Shown here: positions 1 to 12,004 of the stretch, piece after piece
Numbering within the stretch: position 1 is the first letter of the stretch
Layout of the letters: the number at the start of each line of letters is the position of its first letter
NCBI GenBank assembly: GCA_037043015.1
Contig: CM073324.1
Coordinates: 13,723,013 to 13,787,012 of the forward strand
Direction: 5' to 3'
Source of the DNA: Bryum argenteum
Lineage: Eukaryota; Streptophyta; Bryopsida; Bryales; Bryaceae
Length of the DNA: 64,000 bases
Made by a program: the position numbers and the translations under genes
Notes under the pieces: model-generated
What the model was told of the DNA's origin: nothing
The model's database searches: none
The model's input: only the letters and a program-made list of their open reading frames with translations

Positions 1-617
1 TCTTCAAGATCTTCATGCTTAAGACCAAGTTTCAACCTCAGATTAGATCGACGATCTGCACCATTTTTTCAACTCTCAGTACACGATTGAACTATAGCGA
101 CGTAGTGAGAATGAATTTCATCAGAGTGAACAAGGGTGACATGGTTTATACCGCGTCTTCATTCAACCTCGCTGATTTTGAGCGCATCGAAACACCACAC
201 TTTGAAACTGTAAGAAAACCAGGTAGACCTTACAGTAAGGAGGAGTTTGGGATATTTAGTGGTGGTCTTGGGGATGAACATTACTTCGATGATAGAAGTA
301 GTGTTAGGAGTTATGAATTTGGTGATTGTAGACTCGACGTAATAATCGCAGACACTGGCGAGCTCTTCAATTATGTGAATAATGTGGCTGTGCATTTAGG
401 TTTTTGGAAAGACGAAGTCGATTCCGACGACGAGTTAGGCAGTTACAATGATATTTTAGATCTTCTTCACATTATGGAGCAGATGCAAATGCTTCCTATG
501 AAACAAAATGGGGAGGGTCGATTTCAAAGCTTGCATTACAATATGTTCCTAGCTCCTGGTTCAAGCCCCCGTGACCTAACCTTGGTGGCGAAAAACAAAG
601 CTTGGATTGGACTATAA
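1..617 (+). CDS. Unrecognised ORF, cut by the window start
   Basis: An open frame runs from the window edge to a stop at 617; the first ATG inside is at 15 and gives 200 residues, but the frame is open to base 1, so the true start may lie outside. The N-terminal third is basic and hydrophobic, and the rest is mixed and acidic (for example DEVDSDDELGSYNDILDLL). I see no catalytic motif, signal peptide or membrane segment that names a family. Codon use is not GC3-rich like the MYB and BRIP exons, so it could be a decayed gene or the last exon of an F-box/LRR-like gene; leucine-rich peptides occur downstream at 2133-2711. Both readings are inference. Confidence 0.35.
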   Translation, partial: FKIFMLKTKFQPQIRSTICTIFSTLSTRLNYSDVVRMNFIRVNKGDMVYTASSFNLADFERIETPHFETVRKPGRPYSKEEFGIFSGGLGDEHYFDDRSSVRSYEFGDCRLDVIIADTGELFNYVNNVAVHLGFWKDEVDSDDELGSYNDILDLLHIMEQMQMLPMKQNGEGRFQSLHYNMFLAPGSSPRDLTLVAKNKAWIGL

Positions 618-2740
618 CTCCATCCTAGGGTGCAGCTCTTGTTGTATGTTGTATGGATTGAAACCCTCTACAAGTTCTTGTGGTTGATGGCGGCATTGTT
701 TGACATCTAAACTGATTTACGTCTGTTTCCCTCTGATTGATGCTGTGGTAGCTCCTGTTCACATTCTCTCTTCAATTGTGTAATAAAGATTAGTCTGGAT
801 ATTCGGGGGATCAAGTGACAATATCTGTTCACGAACAACTAGTTCCGGCACAAAAGAGACCTATATAGTCCTGATACATCCACTGTTTTGACATGGATAT
901 GGTGTGATCAATATAAGAGTGCTCCTGGAGAAGGTCAGGAGCTTCAACCCCATGATTAAATAGAGCCATTTCGTCAATGTCGCTTTAACACCTCTCATCA
1001 AGCTACTGATCCCTCGGCATTGATGTCAAGAACAGAATGAGAATTTGTCACTGAAAGCTTATGTGCTACTCAATTCTCAACTTAAAAAGCAATGTTCAGA
1101 ATCTTAGAGCATTCCCTTGTCGACTTCGACGAGATTCTAGTTGCTTCATAATCTGGGGATGTTGCGAATGCTCAACGATGACAATGAATAGGCCGTTGAA
1201 GGAATGAGCTCGAGTGCTCTGATATGTACTGTGAATGATTGAAGTCCCGGATACTCAATTTTAATCATCCCCTTTTTATCATACGGATTGGTAAGTGTGT
1301 TATATTCAATGAAAATACTGCAAGTGTGCAATGTAGTTTCGAAATGATACTGCCTGTACATTCAAGATTATATCATAATGCTCAAATTTTGAGATGAGTA
1401 GTCTCCCTAAATGGCACATGTTATTCAGACGAGGGCCCTCTGCCACTTTGTTGTGCTGTTGTTCAGCTTCCTTGTGGATCTATTGAATGTTTGCTTGAAA
1501 TATGAGTTGCGAAATCCAACCTGCATGAAGAAAGGAGGCTTCATTTTCTGGAGAGGATCTGGAGCCAAGTTAGAGACAGTCATATGCAACCAGATCTCTC
1601 TCTCAAAGTGTGGAGTTACCTTATGTTTTGACCTTTTAATTCTCTCACTCTTACGCATCAAATTTTAAAATCTTCCATGGATAGTAGAAGTCTATCCATG
1701 AACACTAGAACCCTTTTGAAAGAACTAGAGGCCGAAAATTGGTCTATTTCAGGTGCGTTTGCGTTTTGTTGCAATTTTGGTGTACCTGCACATCTTATTT
1801 TGTTGATTTGAAACATGATATAAGCTAACTAGAAACCTACTTTTCTAACCAATGTGCTTAGGATGTTCTTCAGTGTCTCACTATGGAGTTACAGGGAGAA
1901 TTTTCTTGACCACATAAATACATAGTGGAGTGATTTGACACGATGGAATGTGCGCGATTGTAACATATGAGAGACCTCTTTGCAAGCTTCATTCTGAAAG
2001 TGTGAGGTAAGTGGTCATAGATGCCTCTACTTATTATTCATTGCCGTTGTTGTATCGAAGGTCATCCTTCCTCCTCCCTTATAAGCTGCGAGCTTTGCAA
2101 GTTCCAGAGCATAGTTTTTCCAGTGTTGAAAGTTGTATGTAGATTACATGTACGTTAATCAGGACAACGAACCAAGATTTATGGATCTTTTACAGGTTAT
2201 TAGATGCTACGAGAACCTATGCAAGCTTTCGGTTGTTAATCTACCCGTAAGAACTTCTTTCTCATTAGTTGAACCAAAAACAAAATTTGAGGGGCTTACA
2301 ATGTTGTGCATGGTTAAAAAGTCATGAGGAAATGATTCATTCTTATGATTTGAGGTCATTTCAGCAGATTCGTGATTGGTTGTACTTCTGAAAAAGCTCT
2401 ACATTTCAAGCATGGTCCAGTGGTTTTTGAGGAGTATGGACTATGGAGCTGCTCTTTCAGAGCTTCTGGTCAATGCTTCATTGATTATCAATGGCAAATT
2501 CTGTTTGTTTGAAACGCACCTCTACGCTATCAAGGTTGTTGAACACGTAATTCGTTGTAACGGGAATATTCAAATTATCAAATCGAGGACAATTGAGCTT
2601 AAGTTGAGTCAAATGTACTCTGTGTGTACATTTACCTCGACTCGAGCTAAACGCCCATTTCTCAAAATCATTGAATGTTACCATTATAACGAATTACGTG
2701 TTGTTGGGTGATACGTAACAAAGCGGCAACTGGAGGTTAC
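618..2740. other. Weakly supported stretch with short ORFs
   Basis: No convincing gene. Two short plus-strand frames (2133-2327 and 2376-2711) encode leucine- and isoleucine-rich peptides such as CYENLCKLSVVNLPVR, resembling degenerate LRR units. They lie in different frames and no clear splice junctions join them. They may be remnants of the gene whose part is seen at 1-617. Confidence 0.25.
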
Positions 2741-2759
2741 ATCTTAAATATTATGAGCA

Positions 2760-3660
2760 GTCTCCCCAATTTTTTTTGCAAAGTGGTCTAATTTCCTTGT
2801 TGTTTTGGGAGCAAGAGATCTCGAACGTGTTGTTTTTAAGTCCCGTGAACTCGTGGCTATGTGAATCACAAAAATTCCTGTATTTGTAGACTTCCAACAG
2901 TAGGATCTTTGTACCTTACTTGTTTTTGAGCTACTGCTAAAATTATTAACCGTTTGTAAGCTTATAATGTTCAAAGTTGATGCAAAAGTTTTTTTGGCCA
3001 TTTTCAAGGACAATGTAAATGGTGCCATGGGCAAGTTGAAGTTTGTTACCCCATGTATTTTGGGCATATTTTTTTCCATGTAGATAATCAAGTTGGGTTA
3101 GCTCATGCAAATTTTTTGAGACTTATTCTGTTTTGTAACCCTTATGCAAATTGCTTTCTAGAAGAGGGTTTGAAAACAACAATATAGAAAACATGCACCA
3201 CGGTTAAATATATTTATTTCAAAAAAATCTCAAACAGTGAGTAGGTGCCTTTTTCAGTTTGTGAATTTTGAGGAAAATTACAAAATAAAGAAAATGAAAA
3301 ATTCCAAAAATATTGAATTTTGACAAATTTTGTAAGAGATAATTTGGAAATCACTCAAAATTGTGAAGATTGATTTTGTAATTTCGAAGGCTGTCTTTGT
3401 GAAATTGACAAACTTTGGAACTTGAATAATGATTTGGCTCTGAAAAGATTTTTTAAAAGGAATTCCAAAAATGTCTAAATTTAAACTGCTTGTTTGGGAC
3501 TTAAAACCCAAAATTTCTAGATGAAGGTTTTATGATCGGAATTTGGCTTTGCAAATTTTACCCCATACACTTTGTAGTATATGGAGTACTCTCTAAAAAT
3601 CTTAGGTAAAAATATTACTTTTAACCCAGGCTTCAAAATGGCCCCCCGAAATTGCAAAAG
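2760..3660. repeat. Decayed derivative of the piggyBac element
   Basis: Segments match the 33.8-39.5 kb piggyBac element in the same order. About 2945-3180 resembles its left subterminal DNA at 33960-34200 (shared TTCAAAGTTGATGC and AATCAAGTTGG), and about 3540-3575 resembles its right subterminal DNA near 39325 (shared TTTGCAAATTTTACC). Intact TIRs are not visible, so this looks like an old internally deleted copy. The short ORFs here appear non-coding. Confidence 0.5.
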
Positions 3661-4089
3661 CCTATTTTTGGTTTTGAAGATACTTAAGAATTAATATATA
3701 TTGAAAATAACAGTACAATTAAATCTCATGCATAGGGAAAGTAAATAGAAGGATAGTCAAAGTGGTTTCATTATTTTTTGGCTCTTCTACAATTTGCCAT
3801 GAAATTCTGAAGGCAATCTCACATATATTTCTGAAATAGTGCTATGTTTTTGTACCCTATAACGTTTGTCTATACTAATGTTGAGTGAAGAAGCTATCAT
3901 GTCCCTTTGGTACCACTCTAATTTATTTTCTTTGTCGAACCAATTAGTGTCTTAATCACTTGAATCAACACAAATGAACCAAAGCAATTGTTTGGCAAAG
4001 ATATTTTTGGAGTTTCTGAAATATAACCTCCACCCATCTAATGCTAGGACTTCATTCTTACAAATGTGGGGAGCTCTAATATACACAAT

Positions 4090-6215
4090 GAAAGAAAATT
4101 TTACCAACTACGATGCTAGATGACGCGCTAGATGACGCGCGCCTTGCTTCTCCTCGCATACTTCGGTGCTATAGCAGGTCGCTGGACAACTCCTCTTGTA
4201 CTCATTTGTTCTGGACTAGAGGAAAGTTTGCTAGTTGTTTCTTGGTGCCTCAATTGAAAGTTCCCATAATTTGGGGCTCTGCCCTCCAAACGAGCCTCAC
4301 CTCCTACCTCTCACAAATGATCTTCAATGGCAACCAAAACTTGTCAAGCCGGCTTAGAAACTTAGCCTTCTTCCTTGTAAGCCTCCGGATAAGTTGCAGG
4401 GCACCAAGCCATGTTGCCTTGATCGCTTCTACCAAAGATTCCCAAATCTTGAGCTCTCTAAGGTGGAAAGTCCAATCTTTCGCATTAAATATATGGGCAT
4501 TTAGGTCATCAAAACTACCCAAAGTACGGAGCCACAGAGAGATGCCCAAACCTTCTTAGCTTTCTTGATGCACCTAGGAGGGGACGATCCAAGAACACAT
4601 TATTGCCACAAGAGCCTATCCCACCCACCATTGTTAAGAGGGACTTCTATAAGAAAGAAAATGAGAGTTTGGTCATAGTTCCCCGCATGCATAGCTCAAG
4701 CTCAATTGTAGAAAAGGTGCTTGATGGACTCTAGCTCTCCCACCTTACAACAAAAGCAATTTTTATTCGTGAAGGGGTTCATTTGGTGCCTCCACACGTT
4801 CACTACCACCACCTTATGGTAAACTAACGGCATAAGTCCCACTTCCTTCGTAAAGTAGTTTAGCTCCCAAAAGTCCCTCCAATCACGCTTAATTGTCCTA
4901 GGGAGGAAATCCCTCCCTTTATGTCCAATTGACCTTGCAAGATGATCACGAGGATTGCCCCTTCTTAGCGGAATTATCAAGTAACCTCCTCTTCCCTTTG
5001 TCCCCCCATAGCCACCTCTCCAAATCAAAGTCCATTTTAGACACAAGTCCCGCATGCCAAAATTTAGTTACTATGCTATGAGAATTCTCTCTCAGCGTTT
5101 CAAATACCTGCACCTCCATAAGCGTACCTTCCACCCCCGCCCCCTCAAAATCTTCATCGTTAGAAGCTTAGAGAAACCCAATAATGTTCACCAGAGAAGT
5201 CTTGATCCCTCGCAATATCTTCACGTCATAGGCCTTAGGAATAAGTGACGGAGTAAACTCCCGCGTTGTCAAAAACACTATGGAATGCAAGGCTTCATTG
5301 TCCTCACCAAAAATCCCAATGAACTCTTTAACACACGTCGCTAGGCGCCCACCACCTCTTCTAAGTCCATCTTCCATTCCAATGGAATGCTACTAATAAG
5401 GTCGACGCATGCTTCTTCTTTCTCCTCCAACTTGACCCTAGCGGCATTCTAATGCATAAAATTCTCTTCCTCTCCAACCCATAAATCTCCCACCGTCTAT
5501 AATTCCTTGAAAGCTAAATTTAATAGCCCTTTGCCTAGAAAAGCTAATAGGCCTTGTTATGAATCAATTGGTTTACCAAAGAGAATAAGGACTTGACCTC
5601 ATCAACATTAGCTGCCCGTAGAAACTAATTAAATTTAAAATGAATTTTAGGAACCAAACATCTCCTAGCCTTCACTATGCAGTCCATACTCTTGACCCTC
5701 AAGTGGTCTTGAACTTGCGGAGCAAAATCCATTTAGGCAAAGCCGACCACCTCCCTTCACATGCCCGTTGCACTTGCTATATCTTAAAATGAAGCAAGAC
5801 TTGGAGGTTGCTAAACCCCACGAGGAATGTCCTTAGCATCCATTTAGCCATTAGAGCATGGAAAATATCCTCCAGTCAAGTCCTCCCGACAACTTCTTAA
5901 CACAACAATTCTCCCAAACAACGCCCACCCAACTACAATTCATAGTTCCCAACCAAAGGAAATCTCTAAGGTGGCCTTTGATTTTTCTCAATACTTGAAG
6001 AGCGCCGCCCCAAATTGAAATAAAGTACCAAAGGAAAGATAAAAGAATAGAATTGATGATGACAACTCTCCGGGATATCTGTGGTAGCCGAAAATTCCAA
6101 CTTCTTGGCAATTCTTTGCAAAAGAAAATTGTCGACATCACCTACTTGCGGATTGAATCCAAGGGGAATTCCCAAGCACCTTAGAGATATACTACATTTC
6201 CTAGCACACAAACGA
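4090..6215 (-). mobile_element. Degraded LINE (non-LTR retrotransposon) remnant
   Basis: Minus-strand translations in several frames show the C-terminal half of a plant LINE polyprotein. Around 6211-5851 the RT thumb/connection pattern is clear: CLGIPLGFNPQVGDVDNF, then FRLPQISRRVVIINSILL, then FLWLGT...VVWENCCVKKLSGGLDW. Around 5055-4702 lies a zf-RVT-like segment with NPFTNKNCFCCKVGELESIKHLFYN. Frames are broken by shifts and stops, so it is dead. The endonuclease and RT catalytic (YADD-type) parts are not visible. The right end at about 6215 is followed by a SINE in the same orientation. Confidence 0.75.
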
Positions 6216-6369
6216 TCGCTCTATCTCAAAAAAATTAATGAGGGTTTGCTAACCCTAAACGACGCTGCAGCAACCAAACCCTACTTCTCCCCCCCCCCCC
6301 GTTTCACTCATCCCGTACCACTCCAATAATTTTGGGCCCTCTCCCTTATGCCCTAATTCCTAAACCAAA

Positions 6370-6650
6370 TTATTAGCGAGAGATAGATAAAAACTCCGGT
6401 CCCTTTCTAAGGGGCCGTCGTGAATGAAGTGTCCGTTCGCAATGCTAATATCCCGATGGCCACCAGACGAAGGGAAACTGGAACAATACTACTTTCCCCT
6501 CCCGAGGGTGAACACTATAACTATCCTAGTTTCCACCCTAGTTACTAGTGCCTTGAAGATACTTGACATAGTATTACCCCAAAGGACTTTAAGGTACCTA
6601 TACAACAACATCCATGGACCCCACAATAGTTAGGTGGACTATAGTAAATT
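6370..6650 (-). mobile_element. SINE copy, 5'-truncated, minus strand
   Basis: This is the reverse complement of the body and 3' part of the tRNA-derived SINE seen most fully at 48282-48645. Shared blocks include ACTCCGGTCCCTTTCTAAGG, GAATGAAGTGTCCGTTCG and CCTTGAAGATACTTGACATA. The tRNA-like head is missing or degraded beyond 6640. A short ATAGATA-type tail lies at 6380-6392. Confidence 0.7.
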
Positions 6651-6791
6651 ATTAGCGCAAATATAGAACCAAGAGGTACAAGAAGCCGGCTGCCCTGAGG
6701 ATGAAATCACCAAAATCCTGGCATTCCTCTCAAGTGCAATTTAGCAAGTAAGTCATCATAAACATGGGCAATAGAATTATCCCCTGCACTA

Positions 6792-6882
6792 AAATCCCCT
6801 CAAAAAAGTAAAAATATATAAAATAATGAGTGGCTAATCCTCTCAAAAAAAGTAAACATATATAAAATAAATGAGTGGCTAA
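6792..6882. repeat. Two-unit tandem duplication (about 45 bp)
   Basis: Two adjacent units each read CCTCAAAAAAGTAAA-(A/C)-ATATATAAAATAA and end in ATGAGTGGCTAA, with small indels. No coding role is apparent. Confidence 0.7.
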
Positions 6883-7359
6883 GTTAAAACGTTCCAAAGG
6901 GAATAAAGGGAATCGAGAAAAAAATGCCTGCCCCACCCCCTTGCCCAGAAAAAAAGGGTGAATTCCAAATGCTCCAGAACGGCCAGACAATAAAACATAA
7001 AGGGGGCTAGTAAAGAGGGCTTGGATAAGAAAGCAAAGCCCAACTCCAGATTTGTTTGTTTGCTTTATTATTAGAGGATTTGATTCCCTAGAATCTCAGC
7101 ATCAAATTCCAGAAAAAACTGGGGTTGACGAAATTAGACTCAAACTGATCAGTTTTTTTTTAATTTATTTTGGGGGCAGTGAGTGGAATTGTTTAATGAG
7201 TTTTTGGCACCACCAGAATCATTCTATTAATAAAAAGTGGCCTCCCCCCTTTCTCTCTGTAACAGTACTAGTCACTTGGATTCGGCTTCCATTCTTTTTC
7301 TGTCGATTCCATTGGTCATCCATCCACTTACTATTAATATTGTTTTCAGTTACTACTAC

Positions 7360-7729
7360 TTAACCCTTAAACGCCCTTGGGGTCTAAAACGGGCAGCCCA
7401 AAATTGGATCACAGCATCTTTTGGACTTGGGCATCATGAATAGTGCACTTTTTGAACTTGGGCATCATGAATGGACCAATCAATGATGAGCTTGCAACCT
7501 CCTACAAGGTTATGTACCACCCCAACCTACCTACCACAATCCTTTCAAAGCACAAAATCCTTCATACAAATTGTGATTTGAATTGTAGAAATTCACTTTT
7601 TGAATGCATCATAAGATGGTGACCAGTTTGACATCAAAATATAAGTGAAAAGTTGAGTACAGTGAGAGCCACAGGGAAGATTCTGTTGGAATCAAGCCCC
7701 TCGGGCTTGCTTGGGCGTTTAAGGGTTAA
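7360..7729. mobile_element. piggyBac-type MITE, family A (about 370 bp)
   Basis: The element is flanked by TTAA at 7360-7363 and 7726-7729. Its TIRs are a perfect match: CCCTTAAACGCCC on the left and GGGCGTTTAAGGG on the right. The right end carries a hairpin CAAGCCC-CTC-GGGCTTG just inside the TIR. A second copy in opposite orientation is at 49643-50008. TTAA duplication is the hallmark of the piggyBac superfamily; no ORF of note is inside. Confidence 0.85.
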
Positions 7730-8075
7730 TTACCAATAAACTTTTTTCGGTTGCAATTCGACTTCGGTTTTGAAAAGTCTACTGTGCAGTTTCATTAATT
7801 TTTATTTTTTTAAAAAAATATTTTGAACCAATTAATGTTTAACAACTTCAAGTTTAGGGGACAAACACCGTTTATGATAAAATGGGACGTTTTTTTATTC
7901 CGCTGTAGAATTGATCTCTATGCCCCCACCTGCACATACACACCAATAAGCGTAGCTTGCAAGCTTTTTTTTTTAAAATTTTTCTATATTTAATACATTC
8001 ATGAACAAAAGTAGTGAATTACAAAAGTAGGAAAAATGTTATGTGCTGTAATTGATAAACTCAATGCAACTTGAC

Positions 8076-8156
8076 TTTACCCCTTAAACGCCCAAGCATG
8101 CCCCTCGGGCATGCTTTTTAGTGTATTTTTAGAGGGGCTGGGGGTTTAAGGGTCAA
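8076..8156. mobile_element. Miniature family A derivative (about 75 bp)
   Basis: Left terminus CCCCTTAAACGCCC, right terminus GGGGGTTTAAGGG, and almost nothing between them except the family A hairpin AAGCATGCCC-CTC-GGGCATGCTT. The flanks TTTA and TCAA each differ from TTAA by one base, so the copy may be old or TSD-less. It is about the smallest form that keeps both ends and the hairpin. Confidence 0.6.
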
Positions 8157-8252
8157 GTAACACATTGTTGCTCTTGTAAAGTGGCAGTCCCATCGGTGTA
8201 CCTCGTGCCCATCACTTGAATTGGGACCTGAATCCACTCAACTACTTCAAAT

Positions 8253-8520
8253 ATATCCCCTAAAGATCCTTGATACAAAATTGTCTTAATTATCAAAAAG
8301 AACCTTCTTTTACTTCAGGCCCAAAGAAACTCAATCTAAGCATGAATTAGAAGATTCAACCGTAGGATCTTAAAATCAACTTAACCCTTTACTCAAGTGT
8401 CAAATTTGAACCGTTGATTTTTCTCTGATTTTGAGATTATAACGGTCAAAGTTGGCTGAATTTTTTCCCTGCGGAAATCCCAAAAAGCCATTTCGGCTTT
8501 CTTGGATCTTTAGGGGATAT
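8253..8520. mobile_element. piggyBac-type MITE, family B (260 bp) with ATAT flanks
   Basis: Termini CCCCTAAAGATCC and GGATCTTTAGGGG enclose 260 bp (8257-8516). The flanking four bases are ATAT on both sides instead of TTAA. Inside are AACCG motifs at 8358 and 8409, 51 bp apart, and the right-end hairpin AAAGCC-ATTTC-GGCTTT at about 8482-8500. A copy of the same length with TTAA flanks is at 24074-24341. Confidence 0.85.
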
Positions 8521-8558
8521 AGTCATTGTTTTCATGTGACTAAATCAAGATACTTTGA

Positions 8559-8616
8559 GTTTTTTTATTTTTTTTATTTTTTTTATTCTTTTTCTTTTTC
8601 TTTTTCTTTTTCTTCC
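8559..8616. repeat. T-rich microsatellite
   Basis: TTTTTTTATT-type units followed by several CTTTTT units. Simple sequence only. Confidence 0.8.
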
Positions 8617-8659
8617 CCAATAAAGCTTCTGCACAGATTTTGGATGTTACAATTTAGCA

Positions 8660-11600
8660 AACTATGATGAACTCAAGTGTCAACTTTAATAATAGTGACT
8701 CTGAATTTTAAAATCCAAGAAAGGGGCATATCGGCAGGTTGTTCGCAAAAGATTTGAAAGGACCTAAATTTTGTTAAATTGACCACAAATTACAAAAAGT
8801 GACACAATAAGGAGAGAGGAATTATCAAAGATGAAGTCCTTGGAGGAAACATTACTTTAGAATGTCTAGCTTAGGCCAAAAGTAAGCATCTCAATTTTTG
8901 AGCTTTGGTGTCGTAATCGTAACAAATCTTTGCAAATCTCACCAGATATAAGTTCATTTGAAATTGACATGTAAAATATTGGAAGTCCACTTTCAAGGCT
9001 CTTATAGTACATTGGACCTTTCTAAAACAAAGTCTAGGTTTCAAGTACATGATATAAGCCATAAGACTTGTTTTCAAATAATAACTAGCATGGGGTGAGT
9101 GAACGCTTGTGCAATTTATGCATTCACAAGGGTCAGTTCATACCGGGGTAGAGTAGTTGAATGCCGAGTAAACCACCTTCCGTAATTGGAAATGGCCAAG
9201 CTCAATGACCTTGCTACCACCCCTCGTGATTTGAATTGGATGGCTCAACAACCTTGCGGAATTGGCACTCTTACACCAAATAAGTACATGACATGTAAAT
9301 AGAAGGCACCACATTCCTCACTAAATATCAAGAGACTCAAACTACCATAAAAAATGAGCAAGGTTTCAATTTGAGGTGTGTTGTATAGAAATAAGAACTA
9401 CTCACATATGACTTTTTATAAGAGAGACCATTTCTTGTCATCCCTCCAATGCCTGATTTAATCATGAAGGGATGAAAAATGGATGAAGAAGTGGATGAAA
9501 ATAGGGATGAAGTAGGGAGTTAAATTCGTTGAGGGTAACTCTACTACAATACTGTACTCCGTTTGAGTTACCTCGCAACTGAAGACAAAAGGTTTCTACC
9601 ACACGAAAGGTAGATCATAAAAGCGGAAGTATAATACCCAGGTATCTGCACAATGTACGTTCACTTCCCCATGAATTACTCCTCACAGTAAAGGTGAAAG
9701 GCATTGATAATGTCCGGGGCGGGGTATTTTTGGAAGCCCAATCCTGAAATCGAGCATTCACGAATCAGTAATCATCAACACAGCGTCGGGACAACTGCAG
9801 AAATGACATACAACGAATGAATGAATGAATGATTTCTTCAAAAAATCTGTAAGTTGAAAGCTAGCTACTTTGCATCGATGATCGTCCAGTTTCGATCCAT
9901 CGATCTTCCGATCAGACCAGACCCAGCAGAGCAGAGCAGAGCAGACCCCGTCCTTGTCGTCATAACTTCAACTATACGGTCGGAGTTACAATTACGGAGT
10001 TCAGACTTTCAGGTGTAACTAAACACTCAATTCTAGCTCGATTGTAAAACTGACACTATGCATTCCCAATTAGATCTCGATACCTACTTGTGAAGCTGTT
10101 AGCTTAAGTACAGTACTGTACAGTGTCCGTCCGGTTCCCTTCATTCAATCAACGAGCTGCACATGTGTGCTGAGAAGGAGTAAATTCGCCGAATCATCGA
10201 CACAATCTTCGACTGGGCAGGATGTAATAATCACACATCATAAGTTACTGCGGAAAACGTTGACTAGGAAATTCCCTGCAGCAATTAACTATGATAGTAC
10301 GACAGTATGCAGCGACATCGAGCTTGCTACTACTAACGTTTGAAATTTTTTAAAAAAACCTGGCGCCATTGGGGTGGGATTGCAATTGAAAACCGCGACT
10401 GTCAAAACTGTTACTACTGCAGTTTTTTTTTTACTGCAAGCCAGGGTTTTAACTCCGCGCGAGTCGCGACATGCATAACCAGCTAAGGCAGTAAGTAAAG
10501 ATTTTTGTTAATAAGACGGGACAAGACCTTACGATCGGTACAGATCATCAACCTGGCGCGAGGGGAGTTGTACTGATCCCCCCCAACTTAATGACGACTC
10601 TTCGTAATCTGTAACTGTAGTCTTACACATGACGGGACACTGAAACTAACACTTTGATGAATCAATGATGGCGCCATGGGATTCTCGCAACGTCGATCAT
10701 CATGCACTCGAGTCTCGGATCGAAAAATTATACATACGAGTATACGACGAGTTCTACTTCGGATCGTATAAGTTGGTGTTAGTAGAAGCTCCGGCGATCG
10801 ATCAGAGTAATCTATTGAATAGTGAGGATCCCGGGGGTCTGAAACTCCATCCTGGTGACAGTGGTTGTGAATGTGCGATCTGGTGCCGTTCGAAGAGTTG
10901 CAGGAGAGCGCGCGCGAGGGAAAACTGGACCAGTCCAAAGATTGGACTCCATGCAGTACAGACAAAGTCAACTGCAGGGAGAATTTCGCTCAATCAATTC
11001 ACTTAATCACTTGATCTTCCGACAGAGCGAGCAAGTTGGTTGAACTGCAAATTGGGGTTCGCAAACCACGAGCTGCACTGGCATGGATCGATGATCATGT
11101 GGTTTGCATACGCGCTCATCTGACAATCAATAATAGCTTCATCAAGGCGAGAGTCAGATAAAGTGACACGAGATAATCTCATCAGACATTCCCACCTCAT
11201 CGCCAACCGACTTAGATCTCCTTGTGCGTACGTTCTATGGGGTTTGTTGCTGCTAAAGCTCTGGAGCATAACTGTAAAACCAACCTGGGCGACTGGCAAA
11301 TCTTCAGAAGAGGATGCCTGTGACAACAATATGTGGTCAGTCTAACTAATTGGCACGCAACATTCTACAGCTCAATCATAAGTTAATTCAACGAGAGGCC
11401 ATGCCAGACATGAAAAACTTTCAAGGGGAACACGTGTCGTCTTTATTGCCTCAATAAAAAAACTCAAAATAGACTGAGGAAGGTAGCCGAATTGATGGGG
11501 AGCTTCTTCCATTGAATTATTGATTGTCAACTTCGGCACCGCAATAGTAAGTGCAGCAAGAATCAAGGTGTCGAGTGTTACTCTATCTCTGTTGTTTCTT

Positions 11601-12004
11601 TCTCATAATTTTCGATCGGAATGTCTCAAATTCCATAATTGAAATGCTACTAGCATCCAATGTACAACAAGACGTGGTGTATCTTTACAAAAGCTGGTCG
11701 GTCGGGGTCTGTACTGCAAGCCTATGTACGAGAGGAAAAGCTGGAAAAATCAAAACCAGGTAATACTGATGGTGTCCTACAGCTATGCATACATTGCATA
11801 TCGCGAAAAAATTATCGTAGAAGCCTCGAAAAATGCCGATGGAAAATGAGTGGAAAAAGAGCTTGTGTCTGAGCCTGGGTGGGTGATGTTCGGAACATCT
11901 TCTCTTGTCTCCCTTCGGAATCAAATGAATGGCGCCTGGCTCACAAGCTGGCTCTGTACAGGGAAAAAAGGAGCAAACACACAAAAATTGGGAGCTGGGG
12001 TTGA
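8660..12004. other. Intergenic DNA, no supported gene
   Basis: I see no coding exon, known repeat end or RNA gene. An AGAGC microsatellite lies at about 9928-9945. A moderately GC-rich patch at 10590-11050 is open in several frames on both strands but has no domain-like peptide or splice pattern. The last few hundred bases probably contain the 3' UTR of the MYB gene on the minus strand. Confidence 0.4.

Noticed and set aside
10588..11043. Several long overlapping ORFs on both strands
   Set aside because: Moderate GC content lowers stop frequency. No frame shows a domain, signal peptide or splice-consistent extension.
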